Shown: positions 35,730 through 47,644 of the stretch, piece by piece
Position numbering within the stretch: the stretch's first letter is position 1
Layout: every line of letters begins with the position of its first letter
NCBI GenBank assembly: GCA_951640195.1
Contig: OX621173.1
Span: 1,405,780 to 1,469,779, forward strand
DNA length: 64,000 nucleotides
DNA from: Porpolomopsis calyptriformis
Lineage: Eukaryota; Basidiomycota; Agaricomycetes; Agaricales; Hygrophoraceae
Direction of reading: 5' to 3'
The notes under the pieces: generated by a model
Told to the model about the DNA's origin: nothing
Seen by the model: only the letters and a program-made list of their open reading frames with translations
Database searches by the model: none
Position numbers and translations under genes: made by a program

Positions 35730-36381
35730 ATGCTGTCAACTGTTCAGGTAGTTTTACGCAGGTAAATATATCGCAGGTTGGAGAAACTAACCATTGAAAA
35801 GGTGCGGTGAGTAAATCAATCATACCTATCAACTCCAAGTGGAGTTTATCATCGAGTCTGGCTACCGTGGCCTTGAGTTCAGCTACTTCCTCTTGTATGT
35901 ACAGGTTTACTTGTGGGTCAATGGAACGGTCAACATCTAGGGAATCACTGGGACAACTTAAGCTTGATAGCAGTTCAACCCTGCAACTACGGGAGCATTT
36001 GTAGCAAGAGGGCTCCTCCTTGAGCCAGTAGCAAGGCTTTTCAGGGAATGTCAACAGGCAAACATGAACAGGTCAAAATCCAAATGAATTAGAAATACGA
36101 AATCTAGCTATCGACAACGAGAAGTGATTTCCGTTTGTTATACAGCGGTACTCAAAGTCGCGTATGATGTCGAGTGCGTCTGACAACCGCTTCTCATATT
36201 ATTCCGATCGTTTGCGTCAGTTCAAGTTTTGGTTAGAAGACCGGCCTCGTTTCCATTATTTGGTTTGTCTATATACAAGATCTTTAATCGTGTCAGTCAT
36301 TTGAATCGTTGTACGTAACATAATCATAAGGTCGATGGTATCCGGAACGCCATAGGCTGATATAATGGGAACCACGATCGC
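35730..36381. other. Intergenic; one weak 112-residue frame on the minus strand
   Basis: The minus strand at 36054-35716 could encode 112 residues including a helical stretch (QEEVAELKATVARLDDKLHL) that would suit a short coiled coil. Nothing supports it beyond openness, it overlaps the GPI17 stop, and no family is recognised. The rest is AT-richer sequence without signals I can name. Confidence 0.4.
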
Positions 36382-37420
36382 TTAATCTTGCGCGCGTCTG
36401 GCGTCGGCTCTGAGCGACGAATATAAATGGACCTTGGGACGAGTGGTTCCTAAGGGTGATCCTAACCTCTTTCCCTGGCCTTTCTCTAAAAGGGGTATCT
36501 TCGAGGGGCCGTTCCTTTCCGTTAACGGGAGAGTGGACGCGCGGAGGCGAGACACACCAGAACCCAGGTCAGACCTCGCGTCCGAGCCAAGGCTGGCCCT
36601 CAGACGAAGCTGTTCATCCTTCCGAACAAGGGGGCGCTCGATGGGGGTTCGGAACGCAGGGCTCGGGCGGGAGCGAGTGAGTCCGACTCTGAGGGTAGAT
36701 TGACCGGTGGGAGTGGACAGAATCGAGCGAGAATCACGGAAAGGGGATGAAGAGGGCGGCGAGAGAATGCCAAGACTGGATTCAGAAAGAAGACTGGTGC
36801 GACGCCGGATGGACGAGACTGGGGTGCTGCCAGTGCTGCCGATGCTGCTCGAACTGCGGTAATGAGAGAGGCGAGGGGACGGTTCAAAGGTCCTGAGCCT
36901 CAAGGATTCATTCGCTCTACGTGGCATGTGAGGGAGGTATTCGTATCGTATCGGGCTGGAAACATGCTTACGACTTGAGTCCGTTGATTTCTGATTCTGC
37001 CACCTTGAGTTTCGCTTCGAGTTGGTTACGAATAGTATTCAGGTATTGAATGTGAGTGGCAGCTATAAGGGGGGACGCGGGTGGGTGAGAGAACGGAGAG
37101 GAGAGACGATGACGCGCCCTACCGCGAACCAGCAACGAGACCTCGCTTGCCTTTTGACACGAAGCAGGCAGAATCTCGCGAAGGTGAGCGTAGGCGTCAG
37201 CGAGCTCGTATCTCTCCATCAGCTCTCTCTTGTAAAGTGGCTCGTTTTTAAAATCGAGACTGGCGGAAGCGGGCCTATAATTCTCAATCCTGCGTCGCAA
37301 TTGCAACACGGTCGAAGCCCGAGGGGACGTTGGACGGGTGAGCAAGTTGATACTTTTGGAGGACAGCACGGTGCTGCGAGAATGAGTGCGTTTAACGCGA
37401 GGAAAATCGTCCAACGACAT
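36382..37420 (-). CDS. Helix-loop-helix-like protein with Ser/Arg-rich tail
   Basis: Exons 37420-37123, 37062-36972 and 36916-36382 give 307 residues. Residues about 55-125 read like a helix-loop-helix: YKRELMERYELADAYAHLRE then ILPASC, a short loop, and AATHIQYLNTIRNQLEAKLK after the first intron is removed. The basic region is incomplete, so DNA binding is uncertain. The C-terminal half is low-complexity (Ser, Arg, Pro) with repeated S-x-R motifs. Some fungal bHLH factors combine such a domain with disordered tails. The alternative is a generic coiled-coil protein. Gene structure is well supported because all three frames join across consensus splice sites. Confidence 0.65.
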
Positions 37421-37828
37421 TTCACCAGTGCTGATGGGAGCCTGAGAAAGAGACGCTGTGGTGGACGGAGTGAACGCAGAAGGAGTATATATTACCTCAG
37501 CTTGTTTTGTTTTAGATAGAAAAGGTGGATGCCACCACCGAATGGTATATTGTTTGATATCCGGTGATATGTTGCTTCCTTCCTCACGACAATACCTAGA
37601 ATAAACAAAAAATGTTTTTTCAGATGAAAAAAAAATTCAAGGCACCAGGGCTGACCTCGCAGACCTGCCTTAACTTAGCCCACCGACGGGGACTTGCTCA
37701 AGGCTATGATCGACTGCAAAATCGCGGTGTAAAGCAGACCGTCACGTGCACTTTCACCCGATTGACTCATCTCCGACCTTCTGACTTTCCTCAAATTCAC
37801 GAAAAACGAAAAAAACATATTCTCAACG
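37421..37828. promoter_or_regulatory. Divergent promoter region, HLH-like gene / DUF6699 gene
   Basis: 408 bp between two start codons pointing apart. A TATA-like motif is not obvious; A-rich stretches occur just before the DUF6699 start (37,800-37,818). No conserved coding frame is present. Confidence 0.35.
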
Positions 37829-39139
37829 ATGAGCGGTTTCTACGATGATATGCCGTCCTTGGTCGATCCTGGCCCTTCTACATATTCACGTCCACCCACC
37901 CCTTACATTCCATCACCTGAAGATGAATCCATTTCAGAGTTCAATCACCCTCACCAAGACTTTCCCAGAGCTCACACTCATGGCGGTCATGGCTCTTGGG
38001 CGGATCCCGGTTGGGGACGTTCGACTGAGTGAGTTCATATAATCAACCGACATTAATCCCTCTCGTCTTGACATTACATCGTAGGCAAACTATGGCTGAA
38101 TATCCAAGCCACCTCCTTTCACCTGCCCCGTTCTGGCCAATGCAGCCCTCATGGTACCCCACGGTCAATAAACCGTATCCTCATTTGGGTTTCAATACCT
38201 CTCCGCCGAGTGACGCCTGGTCCACTCCTTCGTCCTTCGGCGCTCATCCAGCCACTGCTCAAGGTGAATGGTTTTCTTTCTTTTGTTAGTTGTCTGTTAA
38301 ACATACGGATCTATTTAGGCATCTATCATCCTTCTCCGCAATATTTTTCTGCCCCGCCGTTTGGCACCAACCCTTACCCTACGCCGCTGACACGATCGGA
38401 CTCTCGCTACTCCCCCGGTGGCGCAGGTCCATCGTCTTCATACAAAATCAAACGTTCCGCGTCCACAGGACCATCTGATCGCTCTCTTGCTCGCCGACCG
38501 CGAAGCTGGAGACCTGATTTTAAGGTCCGTACCGGTATCGCCGCCATTCTTCCCAGGAGGCGAAGGAGTTTATCAACCGAGCATGGTTTGTTCTTACCCT
38601 TCTTTGTTCTTTCCCACACTGATTTCGTGTCGATACTACTAGCATTTTACGATAACACAAGGCGTGTCCTTCACGATTTCCTCCAGTATAGTACTTTCAA
38701 TCCCCCGGTTTTCCTCGACCTTCGTGACGACCCAATGTCCATTAAATTCTTTCGCCTCAATCGTCCATTCAACCGACACGATCTCCTCCAGTACGCTTGC
38801 GATCCTCCCGCGCCGTTTATGCGTCTCTATCACGACAAACTACCGTGGTATATCGATGTCTATGCGAGAAACCCATACGGTGTCACGATTCATGACCTGT
38901 TCGATCAAATGCATGACGCCTTAATGATCCAGATCCACAAGGAGGACTACTATAACGAGGAGCTGGACGAGGAAGATCGCGTCAAATTGGCCAATGCGTT
39001 CAAAGACCGGTGCGCCGGTGACCCGGATGAAATTTCGAAGGGGGTAAGGAGAGTCGATTTCTTGAAAGGCCGCGTCGCTTTTGAAGGACTCGTTCGCGGA
39101 AGGGACGGTCTGTGGGAGATAAAATCGAAGAAGAGATAG
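37829..39139 (+). CDS. DUF6699-type basidiomycete protein
   Basis: Four exons (37829-38028, 38085-38263, 38319-38585, 38643-39139) give 380 residues. The first 210 residues are disordered, rich in Pro, Ser and Tyr, with a basic patch (LPRRRRSL). The folded C-terminal part carries hallmarks of the DUF6699 family: VFLDLRDDPMSIKFFRLNRP, HDLLQYACDPPAPFMRLYHD, LPWYIDVYARNPYGVTIHDL. The function of this family is unknown; it is expanded in Agaricomycetes. All splice sites are GT-AG with good frame continuity. Confidence 0.85.
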
Positions 39140-39349
39140 GCTCGTTCGCTGGAGGAACGGGTCCTGGGAGATAAAATCGTCAGATAGGCCTTATGTTTGC
39201 CCGCCTGGTTTTTCTTTGCTCTATACGTTAATGTTAATGATATGGACAGTTTTTATTCGTATATGGACATGCATTCCGCGAATCTTTTTAATGTACCGTA
39301 TTTTATTCAGCTCTTCACTAATCAAAAGGGAAAGTTACCCATGATTGAA

Positions 39350-40543
39350 TCATACATCCAACAGCCGTTTCATACTCTGCCATACTGCAAAACTGACAGC
39401 CGTCATCGGTACGACCTTCAAATACCCTATTCCAAGTCCGACGTAGAACCCTCTCCATCCGCCCGAACGCCAAACGGTTCCCGCAGTTTCCCCCCAGCGA
39501 AGCCATCGATCGGGATTGGTAAGACCGCCAACTTGCATTCTCCGTCGTACGACTTCAAAAGGGTACGAAACTGTCTGTGCGATGGCGCCCGAGACTGCGC
39601 CGATGGACAGATCGGCGATAGGGGTGGGCCGTGTTTGGTCGGGGGGAAGAAATCGGGCGCGAAGGAAGTCCCAGCTAAGGAAGGAGACGCCGGCGTATGG
39701 AATCATGCCAACAATCGTGACGGTGAAACCGCGATAGAATTTGAGGAGCGGAAAGCGATCGATGTAAGGGGTTGGAGAAACGGAGGATGGAGAGACTGCG
39801 ATCGTGGTGATGGGTGTGGTGCTTTCGTGAAGGAGGAGGGAAAGGGTGCGGGTAAAGGAAGGGGACGTGGAAGGGACAGCTTTGCGTGGCGATCGAGTGT
39901 GGAAGGCCATGCGTACGCGTATTAGCTCCAAAGGGTAGGTAAAGAATACGGAAATCATTCCTGAGGGGAGATGAGAACGATAGGATGAACGGTCATTCGG
40001 GGACATACCTGATAATGAGCCAGCTGCAAAGCGGCGAAGATTAGTTTCATATTCTCTTGTCGGCATTAGGATCTGGGGAGTGGGTCAGCACTGGGGTGGT
40101 AACGAGAGAGTGGGCTGCACTCACATGATGAATTTGGTCAAAGGCCATGAACTTTATGGAGGCATAGGGGAAAACACGTAGGAGAGTGGCCGAATGACCT
40201 TGCAATAGCGTACGAATGCCACCTTGCCGGTATAACTCATTGCCGGCTTTGAAGGCGCCCCTCCATGTCCCTAACCAGAAAGCTTTATATCCCGGATGAA
40301 TCAGTTATCGGGCGCACCACATACCGGCGTATTTCTGAAAGTCAGGATTTGATGCTTGAAATAGAATTTTGACTCGATCCAGTGGGGCAACAACGGTCTT
40401 CGCCTGGGGGAATTCTTATTTCATATTTCTGCGCGAAACAGAACCAATGTGCTCACTACACATCCGGCAATTCCACCAGCCAAACCAGAGCGGACGAGGT
40501 AACGGAAGCTTTGTTTGTCTCGATTAGAGACATTGGCACTCAT
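39350..40543 (-). CDS. LEU5: Mitochondrial carrier, coenzyme A transporter type (Leu5)
   Basis: An inner-membrane carrier of the SLC25 family; the Leu5/SLC25A42 group brings coenzyme A or a precursor into mitochondria. Exons 40543-40460, 40403-40325, 40270-40125, 40072-40009 and 39960-39350 give 327 residues. Three carrier repeats show the signature P-x-D/E-x-x-[21 protein letters not shown] and [10 protein letters not shown]. The leader is short ([20 protein letters not shown]); an in-frame ATG-like start at 40627 would add 28 residues. Intron 40008-39961 is 48 nt without a stop, but removing it restores [14 protein letters not shown]. Substrate is inferred from overall similarity to Leu5. 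Confidence 0.88.
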
Positions 40544-40958
40544 TCGCAGGGAGGACAGAAAACGTTCATACGGATGAGGGATGAGGAGAAAAAGAGAATG
40601 AGCAAAGGTGCCTCGCCCGAAAGTCACGGATCAGTCTTCACGTGATCTTATCTTATCTTTCGGCTTATCAGCATTAGCAGACAGATCAAAGCAGCAGAGG
40701 GCGTACTGCCCTCAATTTGGCAGGACTCATGCACCGCAGCTCCACGAGGTTCATGATGATAGACCTCCCGCTTCAACTCTCGTTCCTGCAGAGTGGAGAG
40801 GACGAAAGTTAATCCGCAGCTCATCAGCGCAATGCCGCTCCCTCGTGTCAATGCCGAATTTTCACTCTGCCTGCAAGACTCGGTGTGTGGCCTCGTAGTT
40901 TCCCTTCAGGACCCTTTTACACAGACCCCATTATCACTGACGTATCAAGCACGACGAA
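40544..40958. promoter_or_regulatory. Divergent promoter region, LEU5 / disordered-protein gene
   Basis: 415 bp between divergent start codons. A GATA-type cluster (ATCTTATCTTATC, 40,646-40,658) is visible near the LEU5 side. No conserved coding frame is seen. Confidence 0.35.
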
Positions 40959-42425
40959 ATGACCGAGTCTCAAGATTCACTGCGCCAACCTACCTTCATT
41001 CATCTCGAGAGTCAACTGGTCGAGCCTCCGGATCGAACTTCTCACACTTCTGGGCAAAGTGATGCTAGTGCCCAGACTTGGAATTATACGTCCCATCAAC
41101 CGTCGCGCGAACCACCCCCTATCGTTATACCCCATCCGCCAGTCGATCCCGTACCCCGCGAACCTGCCGAATTCGGGGCTATAGATGACGAGGAGTACAT
41201 GAACATCGATCCTGATGGCCTAGATCTCGGCTATCAGGTGGTCTCCCCATCTTCGAGTAAATTTTCCTTGGGGCATAGGGGTTTTGTTGGAGGGTTCGTT
41301 CACGGGTTGCGAAAGCTCCCAAAAGCCATGAGAGGCGGTCGTAGGCTGCAGCGCAAGCAGGCCAGTCACAATACCATCGATACCGGAGGATCAGGCGATA
41401 CCGCGCTTCCCAGATACCAAACCACGGACCAAGCCGGCCCCTCCAACGTTCGGTACGTCGAGGCGACTCAAATGCCTGTCGAAGAGCCTGCACCACCACC
41501 TATCCACCACTCGCATCACTCAGCACCGTCCACAGCCGCAGATCGTCATCCTGGTACTCATACGCCAGGTTCACGAGTTCACAGCGGCCAGGTGGCTGCC
41601 TCTCATGACTTATGCAATGGCGAATCAACCGTTCCTAGAACAAATTTAACCGCTAGTCTCAACCAGGCTGCCATAGATAGTCCTGTGCTCATTCAACCTC
41701 TTCGCTCCTCTGACTATGCCAGAATGAATCCGTCCGCTCGTCGAGTCTCAGGCTTTTCTTTCCCGGCACAAGTCTTCAATTTTCATCGGTTTTTTAGGGA
41801 CCTGAAGGAACTGCCCTGGGTTTCTACTCGCATCACGACTGACTACGTTCCTGGGGAAGGGGACCAACGACACGTTGGTAAAACCATAATAAAGTCTTCT
41901 GCTTCATGGTACAAACATCCTCACAACTCTCTTGACCTCCTCTCTTCCGGGTCATCGAGCTCTTCTACTCCCCCAAGGTCACCCGATTCTCACCGTAGCC
42001 ACCAAAGAACCGTGAGCCCTTCGAATTCGTACCCCTGCATTCATCCGCCGAACAGACGAGCGGGTAGACATCACAGGGCGAGGACACGAAGCCACGATAT
42101 CCTTCGAGCACCGTACTCGGACGGTCACCACTACCCTCTGTACCCGTTCCCGTACCCCCCTCACAACTACTCGCCACAGCCCCTTTTTGTGATGCAACCT
42201 CCAGGAAGCCGATCAAATACCCCTCAGGGTGACGCGCCTCAACCCCCTGTTTTCCCTGAAATCCGCCAGGCTGTACCGGTTTACATGGTTTCGCCGACAC
42301 CCAGCCCACTCCACGAGCCTGTTCGTGATTCTGATCGTGATCGCGCTAGTGCCCCCAGGTACCCTACTTTTCATCCGTTTCCTATGCCTGTACCGAGCCA
42401 TCCCGTGCCCGAGCAGACATCTTGA
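40959..42425 (+). CDS. Intrinsically disordered protein, function unknown
   Basis: A single exon encoding 488 residues, rich in Pro, Ser, His and Arg. Two short segments stand out as probably folded or conserved: GHRGFVGGFVHGLRKLPKAM (residues about 107-126) and FHRFFRDLKELPWVSTRITT followed by DYVPGEG (about 274-300). The rest is low-complexity, including a His/Pro/Tyr-rich stretch (YPLYPFPYPPHNYSP). I do not recognise a characterised family. Length, G+C content and the absence of stops argue that it is a real gene. Confidence 0.7.
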   Translation: MTESQDSLRQPTFIHLESQLVEPPDRTSHTSGQSDASAQTWNYTSHQPSREPPPIVIPHPPVDPVPREPAEFGAIDDEEYMNIDPDGLDLGYQVVSPSSSKFSLGHRGFVGGFVHGLRKLPKAMRGGRRLQRKQASHNTIDTGGSGDTALPRYQTTDQAGPSNVRYVEATQMPVEEPAPPPIHHSHHSAPSTAADRHPGTHTPGSRVHSGQVAASHDLCNGESTVPRTNLTASLNQAAIDSPVLIQPLRSSDYARMNPSARRVSGFSFPAQVFNFHRFFRDLKELPWVSTRITTDYVPGEGDQRHVGKTIIKSSASWYKHPHNSLDLLSSGSSSSSTPPRSPDSHRSHQRTVSPSNSYPCIHPPNRRAGRHHRARTRSHDILRAPYSDGHHYPLYPFPYPPHNYSPQPLFVMQPPGSRSNTPQGDAPQPPVFPEIRQAVPVYMVSPTPSPLHEPVRDSDRDRASAPRYPTFHPFPMPVPSHPVPEQTS

Positions 42426-42729
42426 TTCTACTGCAATTTCCATACTCCATTATTTGCACAATTATTTATCTACCATGTATTTACGTCCTTTCATCCCGCG
42501 CTTGTGTGTAACTTCGGAAGGATCGTTGGCCTTTTCGGCCGGGATGGTGAACCTCAGACGAAACGATCTCGTGTGTATCACGGAAATTCATTGCCGTGCC
42601 AAGACAAAACAGACCACGGACGTGGTGATCTGAGATCAAAACTGTGTACAGTCAAAATGACAATCGGTGACCTGGATACAAGTCGAGAGGGTATTCAGCC
42701 GAACCATAGTCCCATCTCGGACCAACAAC

Positions 42730-43621
42730 TCAACTTCCAACGTTGGTTTTAGCCTTACCGTCCTTGCCCCCTGGGTGATTTATGGTTGGGAACGGTGAGT
42801 AAAGTGGCGGAGAAGTGGTGACATGACGGACGTACCTGCTCCAGGGTCGGGTTCATGAAGTTCAAATAAATCCCGGACGAGACTATGCACATCTTCATCT
42901 CTGAAATCCTCCGGAAGGGGTGAACGTCCACCACTCTCAAAACCGGACCGAGCGCATTCCCGAGCCCGTGCAATGGTCAAAGCGGTCTTCATACCGAGTT
43001 GGAGACCTTCTTGGTAGGTCAGCGTTTGTGGTCGCGCACAAAGAGCTGCATATCTGGGGATGAGAATGGTCTCATCGACGTTATATTTGCGGTACAGGAC
43101 GATGCGATCGATGTCGGGCATTGAAATAGCCTCCACCTCGCGAATGGCGAGCGCCTTGACTTCTGGGAAACTCCATCTATGCGCCAGATCCAAAATGATC
43201 AACCAATCTGTGATTCCGGTATTGTATAGGGAATATTTCCTAATTGCCGATCATCCAGCTAGTCGAAGGATGTGGTGCAAGAGTGCGTACGGATTATAGA
43301 AAACCCATAAGAGTCGTTCAAGTTCATGAACTTTAGTGTCGGCCAAGAAAATTGAGTTTGATTCGGACGTCCCTTCGGGAAGTGCACCTGGGGATGCTGG
43401 ATGGGACAGCTTGTCCCGGAAATACGAAGACTCTCTTTCAAAAAAGTAGCGATGAACGCGAAAATGATAATTTTCAACCTGCGAAAGCGCCAATGATCAG
43501 AGAAACGACAATTACGGACCCATTTTGTACTTGCAAGAAAATAAAGATCCCCACCGGGGAGGTAGTACTCTTTATGCCTCTGGAGGGAGGCAAGGTTGGG
43601 TTCATTCTGGCTGGCTGCCAT
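42730..43621 (-). CDS. BTB/POZ-domain protein of the agaricomycete family
   Basis: Exons 43621-43535, 43478-43291, 43239-42836 and 42770-42730 give 239 residues. The BTB core is LPGGDLYFL, then VENYHFRVHRYFFERESSYF, LERLLWVFYNP and ILDLAHRWSFPEVKALAIRE. In agarics such proteins are numerous and their partners mostly unknown; BTB domains often recruit cullin-3 ligases. The first intron (43534-43479) has donor GCAAGT and ends in CAG, a GC-AG intron: using the nearby GT instead produces an immediate stop, whereas GC-AG restores the conserved YFLVEN. The last 13-residue exon is inferred from splice signals only. It starts 56 bp from GID9. Confidence 0.85.
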
Positions 43622-43677
43622 GTGAAATGCAAGGTTACTGTCTTACTAAACCCTCGACCATTGTGCACACGCCCCTC

Positions 43678-45260
43678 ATGGCGAACAAGCTCAACATCGA
43701 CGGGATCATGCTCTTTGAGCAACCCTTCGCAAAGGTATTCCGCCATGTTGAACACCAAATTGTTAAAATAAAATTTCCCCAAGGTTCCATACGAGAACCA
43801 CCGCAAAGTGTTCCGCATCTCGCAAAAGAACATCGAGCGTGAGCTCGGCATTGTGCAAACTGCATCCATCGAACTCTCCAGGCGTGGAAAGAGTGTCGAT
43901 GATCGTATATCCTCCCAAGAGTCCATTAAACATGTTGAAGGAATGATCGGGAGAATTGAAAGCCTGAAGAGAAAGGTTTGTCGGCTCCCTTTTTTTTGAA
44001 ACCATCATACCTTGAACTACCGTGTCGCATTAGCTCACTGATCTTCAAGACACTGCAGCCGTACCGATACAAGAAGTTCTGGCTGAACGATTGCATCACA
44101 TAACCGCCGTCGAGACCATGCAGCATGCCAACGATCCAGAATTTGATAGGTGGGCGGAGATCAGGTTGGACCGGTGGCTTGTCGACTGGGCATTGAGGAA
44201 TGGAAAGGAGGAAACAGCCAGACAAATAGCAAACGAAAAGGCCATTGAGGTACGTTTCGTTTGTTTTCAGACCTTCCGTCGTCGAATAAGAATGACGGGG
44301 AAGGATCGCTTGTTTTGATGCTGAATCTCACTATCCTGACAGACACTCGTAGATATAGACCTATTCATGGAAATTCACCGGATTGAGGATGCACTCGCTC
44401 GACATTCCTGTACGGAGGCATTGTCTTGGTGCAACGAGAACAAAACCGTTCTTCGCAAAGTCAAGGTCAGCACTTCTAGCTTCGTTCTACATTCCGTTAC
44501 ATCCTTTTCCGACAGAACACGCTCGAATTTGAGCTCCGCCTGCAAGAATACATCGAGCTGTCCCGAGCCCGAAAAACGATGGATGCCATCGCGTACTCCA
44601 AAAAGCATCTTATCTCGTGGCAGGATACTCACCTTGCTCAAATTCAACAGGCCAGTTCACTGCTGGCTTTTCCATCCACCACAACCTGCGGTCCATATAA
44701 GGTATCAATTTCTCAACAATAAACCGTCCCATTGCTTATCTCTCTTCCTTTAGCGTCTATACGATCCTTCCCGTTGGGCCACTCTTATCCAATCTTTCCG
44801 CATCGCAGTTTATACTCTGAACACCCTCCCTACCGAACCACTCCTCCACCTTGCAGTCTATGCTGGCCTCGCCTCCTTGAAACTCCCGTCGTGCTACGAC
44901 ACAGCCACCAAGAATGTGGACTGTCCCGTGTGCGAAAGCTACGCAGGTTCCTCATCAGGGCTCGGCCGGTTGGCAGAGGAGGTCCCGTTGAGTCATCACG
45001 TAAACTCTACTATTGTGTGCAGGTTGAGCGGGAAGATTATGGACGAAGACAATATGCCCATGGCATGTCCAGATGGGCATGTGTATTCCCAAGAGGCACG
45101 TTCCTTTGGCCATTGCTCGTCAAATGCAGCAGAATTGCTTACGTCTTATTCTTGATAGGCATGGGAAGAGATGGCAGCAAGGAACGGTGGACAGGTAAAA
45201 TGTCCACGGACCGACACCCAGTGGGAGTTTTCTGCACTGCGCAAGGTGTTCATCTCATGA
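43678..45260 (+). CDS. GID9: GID/CTLH ubiquitin-ligase RING subunit Gid9/Fyv10 (MAEA)
   Basis: One of the two RING-like subunits of the GID (CTLH) E3 ligase, which in yeast degrades gluconeogenic enzymes when glucose returns. Exons 43678-43734, 43784-43975, 44034-44249, 44343-44465, 44516-44701, 44754-45095 and 45159-45260 give 405 residues (human MAEA is 396). A helical N-terminus (LFEQPFAK, then VPYENHRKVFRISQKNIERE), LisH (WLVDWALRNGKEETARQIA), CTLH (IHRIEDALARHSCTEALSWC), CRA and the C-terminal Gid-type RING (CRLSGKIMDEDNMPMACPDG and HVYSQEAWEEM ... VKCPRTDTQW) are seen. The last intron (45096-45158) appears GC-AG, donor GCACGT. All exons are in frame 0. The 3' end is partly duplicated downstream. 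Confidence 0.94.
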
Positions 45261-47040
45261 CACTATTACTTTTGCGCTATACTCCATCTATCCCCCGTTT
45301 GATTGCGGCTCTCGCATTTGACGCCTCATTTACTTCCGGGCTAAACCCTCTATCTGTGGACGCAAGTCGGTAACTATCCACCCACATCCACACTAGATAG
45401 CACATAGTGTCTACAATCTCGCAAACCCCTTGATCACCTCCTGTAACTTTATGACATGTACCCCAAACTGAATGGGATATTTGAGTTGAAAACTGCCAAT
45501 TATGGTGATCGTGACTAAAAGTGGCACAACACCCGAGTCAGATCACGAAAGCCCTCCCCCCAGTTTCAACCCTGATGAGCCCAGAAATATTCTCGAGACG
45601 TATCTTTCGGAAATGGCATTTTCTGAAAGGCGCAAAGGAGAAATCAAAGCAAATAGGACAAGTAGGCTCATCGGTTTGCCCTCTCTTTCTATCGACCTCA
45701 TTGATGACTAGGCTGTCCTGCGAGATCAACTCAAACCAGAAGACTGCGAAACGACCCCCACCATATCCCATTCTGTGTTCCTTCCTTTTGAGTTGTGGCA
45801 GTCTATTATCAATAACCTCTGCTATGACCGGGCTGCCCTGTGTGCTTGCAGCTTGACCTGCAAAGCTTTTCTACATACCAGCAGGCTTCACATTTTTCAT
45901 ACTATTCACCTCACCAATAGACGAAGGGCTAGCCGCTTCATCCATGAAGTGTGTTTCACGAGTTCGCCAACCTGTCCTTGCACATACGTCCGCTACCTGT
46001 CCATGTGCGAAGGAGAATATTGCGGCTATATCCCTCGATTTGTGATCGAAGTATTACCTTTCCTTTCGACGTGCCTTCCAAACGTCACCTCACTTACCTT
46101 TCTCCGTGTGGATTGGACGATCCCTGATGATGACGCGTGGACAAAGATATTATTGGGCTTCCCAAAGGTCCAGCAGTTGGTGTTGAATACCACCTTCGAG
46201 ACACCACAACAAGCGAACGAATTCATTTCATCATTTCCATTGCTGACGAGACTTGAATCCTACCATGTGCGCTGGAAATTATACAGTGAACTAGTAATCC
46301 CTCTACCTCGCTATTTAAAATCTATTACCACGCACTCCACCGGATCGCATTTTCTCAATCAGCTTCTGCGTCTCGAGTCACATCCTGATGTATGCACACT
46401 TCGCCTCAAACGTCTGCATCCATTGGATTGCCAAGCAGTGGGTGAACTGCTTAAGACACTAGGCTCGCATCTTGAGCATCTCCTATTAATCTCGCCTACT
46501 TGGGTCCTTAAACAAGGCTGGTGTCTTTTGTTATTGCACTGGTGGTTTATTTGACTGGTTTATTTGATTTCACAGCTGTCTGTGAAAATCTCATCACCTT
46601 TGCCCACAACACCCATCTTCGTTCGATTCACCTAGCCCTCGGGCCAGCCCAGTTGGATATTTCCACTCTGGATTGGGTGGCCACGTTGTTCTCTCAGGTC
46701 ACCTCACATCATGTGAAAGATGTATGGCTCCAATTGCCTAAGCACGGGGTCGACTTGGAAGCCTTTTTACCTTCGATAGAACGCGTTTTCACTCAACAGC
46801 ACTGGTCCAACCTTCAGTTACTTCAAATATTTGCCAAGCAAGAAACCCAAACATTCATCGAGGCTTGCATGCCCCTACTTGACAGTCGTGGTGTTGTCCG
46901 ACTCAGAGATTTTAACGATCCCGAAGTTACTTCAGATGGATTGTAAGTTCTTTGTTTGTATTATGGTATTCCTTTCACTCTTGTAATTCAGGCCAGATTG
47001 ACTAGTCACTTTCGTGATATTACATCGTCACTGTACACTC
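45152..47040 (+). repeat. Tandem duplication, unit 1
   Basis: The first copy of a unit of about 1.9 kb that includes the last GID9 exon, its 3' flank and an F-box gene. It is matched along its length by 47,142-49,080, including non-coding sequence (for example TTTTCTGCACTGCGCAAGGT in both copies and the 3' flank with GTAAGTTCT). Boundaries are approximate. Confidence 0.85.
45502..46946 (+). pseudogene. F-box protein gene, copy 1, with in-frame stop before the F-box
   Basis: The frame opens MVIVTKSGTTPESDHE and reads SEMAFSERRKGEIK and SLSIDLIDD, then meets TAG at 45709-45711. The same codon in copy 2 is CAG (IDLIDDQAV), so this is a single C-to-T change. Coding sequence continues in the same frame: F-box LPFELWQSIINN, CACSLTCKAFL, then a leucine-rich-like region (IPRFVIEVLPFLSTCLPNVT). 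An intron at 46517-46575 would have to use donor GCTGGT; the 3' part includes SIERVFTQQHWSNLQLLQ. F-box proteins are SCF ligase adaptors. No in-frame ATG lies between the stop and the F-box. Either a pseudogene or a gene with read-through or unusual splicing. Confidence 0.65.
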
Positions 47041-47147
47041 GCTTGTATACCGTGAGTTCACCGCTTCAATTCACAATTCAACCCAGACCTGACAGTGCTT
47101 ATTACAGAGACACAAGGACACTGGCACAGGTGTGTCTGTATGGATAG

Positions 47148-47241
47148 GTATCGGAAATGATTGGAGCAAGGAACGATGGACAGGTCACAGACCAACACAC
47201 AATGGGAGTTTTCTGCACTGCGCAAGGTGTTCATCTTATGA
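47148..47241 (+). pseudogene. Decayed duplicate of the last GID9 exon
   Basis: This matches 45159-45260. The stretch AGTTTTCTGCACTGCGCAAG is shared, but indels and a TGA near the beginning break the frame, and there is no upstream GID9 sequence. It is a duplication by-product and cannot make a RING domain. Confidence 0.75.
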
Positions 47242-47644
47242 CCCGATGGCTTCTGAACTATACTCCGTCCATCCCCCGTCTGATTGCGGCTCTCATATTT
47301 GACGCCCTGTTTAATTCCAGGGTAACCCTCTATCCGTGGACGCGAATCGGTGGTAACTATTCTCCCACATCCACACTAGCACATGGTGTCTACAATCACG
47401 CAAACTCCTCGATCACCTCTTGTAACTTTACGAAATTTGAAGCTTGACATGTACCCCAAACTGAAAAGGATATTTGGGTTGAAAGCTGCCAACCATAGTG
47501 ATCACGACTCTAGGTAGCATTAAGCAAGGTGGCTGCGGGCAAGTCAGATTACCAAAACCATTATAATAAAGCCTTCCACTTTCAGCCTTCAATATCCCGA
47601 TCCCTGATGAGCCCAAACATATTCTTGAGGAATATCTTTCGGAA

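Noticed and set aside
44732..45373. 213-codon plus-strand frame over the GID9 3' end
   Set aside because: It is out of frame with the conserved CRA and RING sequence and is explained by the GID9 exons.
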